A DNA stretch of 64,000 nt from Bradyrhizobium sp. CCH5-F6 (GTDB lineage Bacteria > Pseudomonadota > Alphaproteobacteria > Rhizobiales > Xanthobacteraceae). The stretch's first letter is position 1; each line of letters begins with the position of its first letter. Below, piece by piece: positions 60,054 through 64,000 of this stretch. Both the position numbers and the translations under genes were made by a program. The stretch lies in NCBI RefSeq assembly GCF_001556045.1, contig NZ_LSIC01000158.1, positions 18,827 through 82,826 of the forward strand. The letters run 5' to 3'. The notes under the pieces were generated by a model that saw only the letters and a list, made by a program, of their open reading frames with translations, searched no databases and was not told the DNA's origin.

Positions 60054-61244
60054 ATGAATAAACCCGTCCAGCCGATGTCGTCATTGTCGCTCAAGCTGCC
60101 GAAAGCCGATCGATCGATCGAGACTTACCGGCTCGCGGCCTCCCGCACGTTCCCCGCAAAGCTCGAAGGGGCGCTCAACCGCATCGCCTTCTCGGCCGTG
60201 CATACGGTCGCCGATCCCTTCGCCGACAACGATCCCTGGCTTTCGGTCTCCGTCGATTGGGACAAGACCATCGCTTTCCGCGAGCACGTCTGGGATCTCG
60301 GCCTCGGCGTTGCCGAAGCCATGGACACGGCCCAGCGCGGCATGGGGCTGGATTGGCCGACCTCGCTGGAGCTGATCAAGCGTTCGGTCGCAGCCGCCAA
60401 GCGCCGCAACGCGCTGGTGTTTTCCGGCGCAGGTACAGACCATCTTGCGGTCGAAGATGCCAAGAGCCTCGACGACGTGATCCGCGCCTATGAGGAGCAG
60501 GTCTCCGCAGTCGAGAAGGTCGGCGGCCGCATCATCCTGATGGCGTCGCGGGCGCTCGCAAAACTCGGCCGCAACGCCGACGATTACGCCAAGGTCTATG
60601 ACCGCGTGCTGTCGCAGGTCCGTGAGCCCGTGATCATCCACTGGCTCGGCGACATGTTCGATCCGGCCCTGACGGGCTATTGGGGCACCAAGGAACTCGA
60701 CAAGGCGATGGACATTGCTGTCGCCATCATCAACGGCAACGCCGCCAAGGTCGACGGCGTCAAAGTCTCGCTTTTGGACAAGCAGCGCGAGATCGACATG
60801 CGCCGCCGCCTCGACAAGCGCATCAGGATGTACACGGGGGACGACTTCAATTACGCCGAGCTGATCGCCGGCGACGAGCAGGGTTTCTCGCATGCGCTGC
60901 TCGGCATCTTCGATGCGATCGCGCCGGCGGCCTCCTACGCGCTGTCGCGGTTGGCGGCCGGGGACGAGGCCGGCTTTCACGACGTGCTCGGCCCGACCGT
61001 GCCGTTGTCGCGTCACATCTTCAAGGCGCCGACGCGCTTCTACAAGACCGGCGTGGTGTTCATGGCCTATCTCAACGGCCATCAGGATCATTTCACCATG
61101 GTCGGCGGCCAGGAGAGCACGCGCTCGACGCTGCATCTGGCCGAGCTGTTCCGTCTGGCTGACAAGGCCGGCCTGCTCGCCAACCCCGAACTCGCGATGC
61201 AGCGGATGAAGACCGTGCTCGCCACCCACGGTATCGAATCCTGA
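60054..61244 (+). CDS. DUF993 / dihydrodipicolinate-synthase-like aldolase family protein
   Basis: A 396-residue protein that I place in the DUF993 family, related in fold to dihydrodipicolinate synthase/KDG aldolase barrels. A lysine in KVDGVKVSLLDKQ (near residue 240) sits where the Schiff-base lysine would be; this is inferred, not proven. Other recognisable stretches are IIHWLGDMFDPALTGYWG and 'NGHQDHFTMVGGQESTRS'. GGAGGAGAGG lies upstream. It overlaps the next gene by one base. In this operon it would split or transform a keto sugar acid; no member I know of has a proven reaction. Confidence 0.78.
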   Translation: MNKPVQPMSSLSLKLPKADRSIETYRLAASRTFPAKLEGALNRIAFSAVHTVADPFADNDPWLSVSVDWDKTIAFREHVWDLGLGVAEAMDTAQRGMGLDWPTSLELIKRSVAAAKRRNALVFSGAGTDHLAVEDAKSLDDVIRAYEEQVSAVEKVGGRIILMASRALAKLGRNADDYAKVYDRVLSQVREPVIIHWLGDMFDPALTGYWGTKELDKAMDIAVAIINGNAAKVDGVKVSLLDKQREIDMRRRLDKRIRMYTGDDFNYAELIAGDEQGFSHALLGIFDAIAPAASYALSRLAAGDEAGFHDVLGPTVPLSRHIFKAPTRFYKTGVVFMAYLNGHQDHFTMVGGQESTRSTLHLAELFRLADKAGLLANPELAMQRMKTVLATHGIES

Positions 61245-62107
61245 TGCGCGACTTTTCGTCCGACCACCGCTGGCTGTCGTTGAACACGGCAACCGTCCGC
61301 AAGCAGGGTGACCTCGTCGCGATCGTCGATGCCTGTGCGAAGCACGGCATCCGCGCCATCGATCCCTGGCGCGACCAGGTTGCCGCCGTCGGCCTCGAGC
61401 GCGCCGCGCGCGCGGTCCGCGAGGCAGGCCTCGATCTGTCGGGCTATTGCCGCGGCGGCATGTTCACCTCGGACGCCTCGCGCCGGGGCGAGGTGCGCGA
61501 CGACAACAGGCGCTGCGTCGATGAAGCCAAGGCGCTGGGCGCGCCCTGCATCGTCCTCGTCGTCGGCGGCCTGCCGCAATATTCGCGGCCGGGCAGCGAG
61601 TCCTCGAAGGACATCGCGGCGGCGCGTGGACAGGTCGAGGACGCGCTTGCCGAGATGCTCGACTACGCCAGACAGGCGAAGCTGCCGCTGGCGATCGAGC
61701 CGCTGCACCCGGCCTATGCAGCCGACCGCGCCTGCGTGAACACCACGAAGCAGGCGCTCGATATCTGCGACCGGCTCGATCCTGGTCGCACCGGCATGCT
61801 CGGTGTCGCGCTCGACGTCTATCACATCTGGTGGGACCCGGAGCTGATGGGGCAGATCGCGCGCGCCGGCCAGGATCGCCTGCTCGCGTTCCATGTCTGC
61901 GACTGGCTGGTGCCGACGAAAGATATTCTCAACGACCGCGGCATGATGGGCGACGGCGTCATCGACATCAAATCGGTGCGCCGAGCGGTCGAAGCGCAGG
62001 GCTTTGCCGGCTATTCCGAGATCGAGATCTTCTCCAACGATTGGTGGGGCAAGCCGATGGACGAGGTGCTGCGCACCTGCATCGCGCGGCATCAGACAGC
62101 GGTGTAG
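61244..62107 (+). CDS. Sugar phosphate isomerase/epimerase (xylose isomerase-like TIM barrel)
   Basis: A 287-residue AP-endonuclease-2/xylose-isomerase-type barrel. Metal-ligand candidates are Glu in LAIEPLHP, Asp/His in LDVYHIWWDPEL, His in FHVCDW, and Glu in YSEIEIFS. It begins with an ATG overlapping the DUF993 stop by one base. It is last in the operon. Members act as isomerases, epimerases or dehydratases on sugars and inositols. Confidence 0.87.
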   Translation: MRDFSSDHRWLSLNTATVRKQGDLVAIVDACAKHGIRAIDPWRDQVAAVGLERAARAVREAGLDLSGYCRGGMFTSDASRRGEVRDDNRRCVDEAKALGAPCIVLVVGGLPQYSRPGSESSKDIAAARGQVEDALAEMLDYARQAKLPLAIEPLHPAYAADRACVNTTKQALDICDRLDPGRTGMLGVALDVYHIWWDPELMGQIARAGQDRLLAFHVCDWLVPTKDILNDRGMMGDGVIDIKSVRRAVEAQGFAGYSEIEIFSNDWWGKPMDEVLRTCIARHQTAV

Positions 62108-62125
62108 GTCAATCGCGCGTTGCCC

Positions 62126-64000
62126 TCACGGGCTTGCGACCTGTTGCAGCGTGTTGAAGCGTGCCTTCTGCTCGCTGCTCAGCGTGGCATAGAACTCGTC
62201 CAGGGCGGGTTCGACCAGCTTGGCGGCCGTCAGCATGGCCTCGAGCCGGTGCTGCATCGCCTCCAGGCGCCCGACGGGCGTCAGCGGCACATCGTTCGGA
62301 CAGGCCGCCTGCAGGCCCTCAACGCCCTTGGCCGTCGCTTCGCTGAGACGGTCGAGCGCCTCCTTCTGTTTGCCTGCGGGGCGCAGCACAGCCTCGACCC
62401 TCTGGATCGGCAACTGCGTCAGGCTGGATTTCGGATCGCCGCAGCCCTCTGCACTGGCTTCCTGCGGCTGTGATGATCGCTCGGCGACATTGGGGCCGAG
62501 CGCGTTGAAGCGGGCCTGCTGTTCGTCACTGAGTGAGTTGTACAAATTCTCCAGTGCCGGTCGCACGATCTTGACGGCTTCCAGCGTCGCGCCGATGCGG
62601 TTCATCATCGCGCGCAAGCGGCCAGGGGGTGTCAGGGCATAGGTCTCCGCGCAGGAGTCCTTGAACACGCCGGCAGCGTTGGCCGCGGCGGTCTTCAACT
62701 CGTCGAGCAGTGCGCGTTGCTCCGGCGTCGGCTGCACCGCGCGCGCGATATCGGCAAGCGGCCAGGCGGTCACGCCCTTGTCCGGTGCGCCGCACAATTG
62801 CTGGAGCGTTTGTCGGCTCACGCTGGCGCGTGGACGCGTGCGGTCACCGCGGGCTTGCGGATAGTCATACGGGTTGGTGCTGGCATAGGCGGAATAGGGG
62901 CTATCGCCACCCCAGAACACGGTATCGACGAAATCGTCATAGGCGTAGGCCCAGTAGCCGGGTTCGTAGGCATAGGACCAGAACGTGTAGTTGAAAATGT
63001 CAGAATAAGCGTAAGGCCAGAACACTGGCCCAAGCCATGCCACGAACACCGCGGGATGACGGTGGCGCCAGGCCTGCCGGGGCGCCCAGGCGCTCTGGCG
63101 AGCAACGAGGGCCGCCTGGGTCTGCGAAGTGGCCTGCTCGCGGAAGCGCGCCGCGAACCGCCCGCGCTCGGCCGCCTGCACGGCGGCCGCAGTCGCCGCG
63201 GCGCGCCCGGCCGGAGCCTGCAGTCCGAGCCGCTGCTGGCGAGCCAGGTCAAGTTGCTGCGCGCGCTGTTCACGACCGAGCAAGCGGTTCTGGGTCTGGA
63301 GCATCCGTTGCTGCTCGCGTTGCGCTCGCGCGCCTTCCACCTTTTGCGATTGCAATTGCTGAACGCGCTGCTGCAGGCGATCGATGCGGGTCTGGCGCTC
63401 CGTCGTCTGGCGCGACAGCATCTCGCGCTGCCGCTGCTCGACCTGCTGCACGCGTTGTTGGGCACGTTGCTCGCGCTCAAGCAGGCGGCTCTGCGACTGC
63501 AGCAACCGCTGCTGCTCCCGTTGCGCCCCTGCGCCTTCCGGCTTTTGCGACTGCAATTGCTGCACGCGCTGCTGCAAGCGGTCGACGCGGCCTTGGCGTT
63601 CCGCCGATTGGCGCGAAAGCATCTCGGCCGGCCGTGCCGGCCGATCGCTTACGGCCGGCGGCGCGCTCGGGCGTGAGGGAGCGGCGATGTGCGGCGCCGG
63701 CCGCGGTGCTAGGGCCGGTCGTTGCGGCGCTGCCGGCGCCCGATGGACGTCAGGCCGCGGGGCCGCCACGTGTGGGGCCGCCCGCGGCGGCGCTGCAACA
63801 TGCGGGGCGGGGCGGGGTGGCGGCGAGGCGACACGCGGCGCCGGATGTGGCGCCATGGCCGGTCGCTGCGGCATCGAAGGAGGATGGGATGTCGGTGCGG
63901 CGGGGCGAGCCATCGCGGGCGGCGGCGCCATCGCAGGTGGCGCCGGACGGGCCATGGCGGGCGGTGCTGCCGGCGCTGCGGCTGGCCCCGGTGGTCCGCC
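62126..64000 (-). CDS. LTxxQ/Spy-like envelope protein with Pro-rich, coiled-coil and duplicated domains, partial
   Basis: The frame runs off the window at its 5' end (an ATG at 63955 is within a Pro/Ala-rich run and is probably not the start). From that Met: residues 1-110 are Pro/Ala/His-rich; 112-178 and 179-245 are two copies of a 67-residue Gln/Arg-rich coiled coil (each with MLSRQ..ER and RLQQRVQQLQSQK); about 302-345 is aromatic (FVAWLGPVFWPYAYSDIF); then two Spy-like copies about 117 residues apart, each with LTPxGRL and a final LSxEQxARFN motif (near 475-484 and 592-601). LTxxQ motifs are typical of periplasmic Spy/CpxP-type proteins. No signal peptide can be seen because the N-terminus is outside. 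Function unknown; an envelope-stress or scaffold role is inferred. Confidence 0.75.
   Translation of the reverse strand, partial: GGPPGPAAAPAAPPAMARPAPPAMAPPPAMARPAAPTSHPPSMPQRPAMAPHPAPRVASPPPRPAPHVAAPPRAAPHVAAPRPDVHRAPAAPQRPALAPRPAPHIAAPSRPSAPPAVSDRPARPAEMLSRQSAERQGRVDRLQQRVQQLQSQKPEGAGAQREQQRLLQSQSRLLEREQRAQQRVQQVEQRQREMLSRQTTERQTRIDRLQQRVQQLQSQKVEGARAQREQQRMLQTQNRLLGREQRAQQLDLARQQRLGLQAPAGRAAATAAAVQAAERGRFAARFREQATSQTQAALVARQSAWAPRQAWRHRHPAVFVAWLGPVFWPYAYSDIFNYTFWSYAYEPGYWAYAYDDFVDTVFWGGDSPYSAYASTNPYDYPQARGDRTRPRASVSRQTLQQLCGAPDKGVTAWPLADIARAVQPTPEQRALLDELKTAAANAAGVFKDSCAETYALTPPGRLRAMMNRIGATLEAVKIVRPALENLYNSLSDEQQARFNALGPNVAERSSQPQEASAEGCGDPKSSLTQLPIQRVEAVLRPAGKQKEALDRLSEATAKGVEGLQAACPNDVPLTPVGRLEAMQHRLEAMLTAAKLVEPALDEFYATLSSEQKARFNTLQQVASP

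Noticed and set aside
1..64000. CRISPR arrays, insertion sequences, prophage or integrase genes.
   Set aside because: No regularly spaced direct repeats, transposase or integrase motifs were found; the repeated elements seen are single palindromic units.

Overview
The window looks like chromosome of a Bradyrhizobium-type alphaproteobacterium. It has high GC throughout, dense genes with many 4-base start/stop overlaps, and many solute-uptake systems (ABC and TRAP). It carries a nitrate-assimilation block with the Bjgb/Flp/NasC arrangement known from B. diazoefficiens, and several families of long intergenic inverted repeats. I found no rRNA, tRNA, CRISPR array, insertion sequence, prophage or attachment site. 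This is ordinary, metabolically rich chromosome rather than an island.

Layout. 1-3535: end of a peptide ABC transporter (DppD/DppF-like), a zinc alcohol dehydrogenase and an isopropylmalate/tartrate-dehydrogenase-type enzyme. 3735-8461: a Ser-rich EF-hand protein, an enoyl-CoA hydratase, an overlapping LysR-XRE regulator pair, a small unknown protein and CcdA. 8502-13341: a five-gene nitrate/taurine-family ABC operon with two permeases and an uncharacterised 110-residue membrane protein, next to a GntR regulator with a perfect 31-base palindrome. 13411-18154: an HWE histidine kinase and a divergent DctPQM TRAP operon. 18207-21698: a serine beta-lactamase-fold hydrolase, an intradiol dioxygenase and an acyltransferase.

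21910-32887 is the nitrate region. A formate/nitrite-type channel (FNT) and a PP2C-kinase fusion are read leftwards. NrtABC, a single-domain haemoglobin, an FAD oxidoreductase and a nitrate reductase are read rightwards. Three sigma-54-type promoters fit the two divergent starts and the haemoglobin gene. A NarK gene, present between NrtC and haemoglobin in the described B. diazoefficiens cluster as I recall it, is absent here.

33063-41948: aldo/keto reductase, EamA exporter, alcohol dehydrogenase, PPK2, an Lrp regulator divergent from an AceE/MdeB-type 2-oxoacid dehydrogenase E1, and an aldehyde dehydrogenase. 42148-52110: lactonase and uronate-dehydrogenase-like gene (divergent), two uncharacterised envelope proteins, a sugar-acid IlvD/Edd dehydratase, an enoyl-CoA hydratase, a ferredoxin reductase and two tandem PfkB sugar kinases. 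52323-57150: a VOC protein, a TetR regulator and a second NMT1-type ABC operon. 57372-62107: a four-gene set (enolase-superfamily dehydratase, Gfo/Idh/MocA oxidoreductase, DUF993 aldolase-like protein, sugar isomerase) that looks like a complete but unassigned sugar or sugar-acid pathway. The window ends inside a leftward gene for a repetitive, coiled-coil, LTxxQ-type envelope protein.

The items most worth following are the sigma-54/leader architecture of the nitrate region without NarK, the PP2C-kinase paired with the FNT channel, the 57-62 kb catabolic operon, and the two unexplained membrane or envelope proteins (110 aa in the ABC operon; the duplicated LTxxQ protein).
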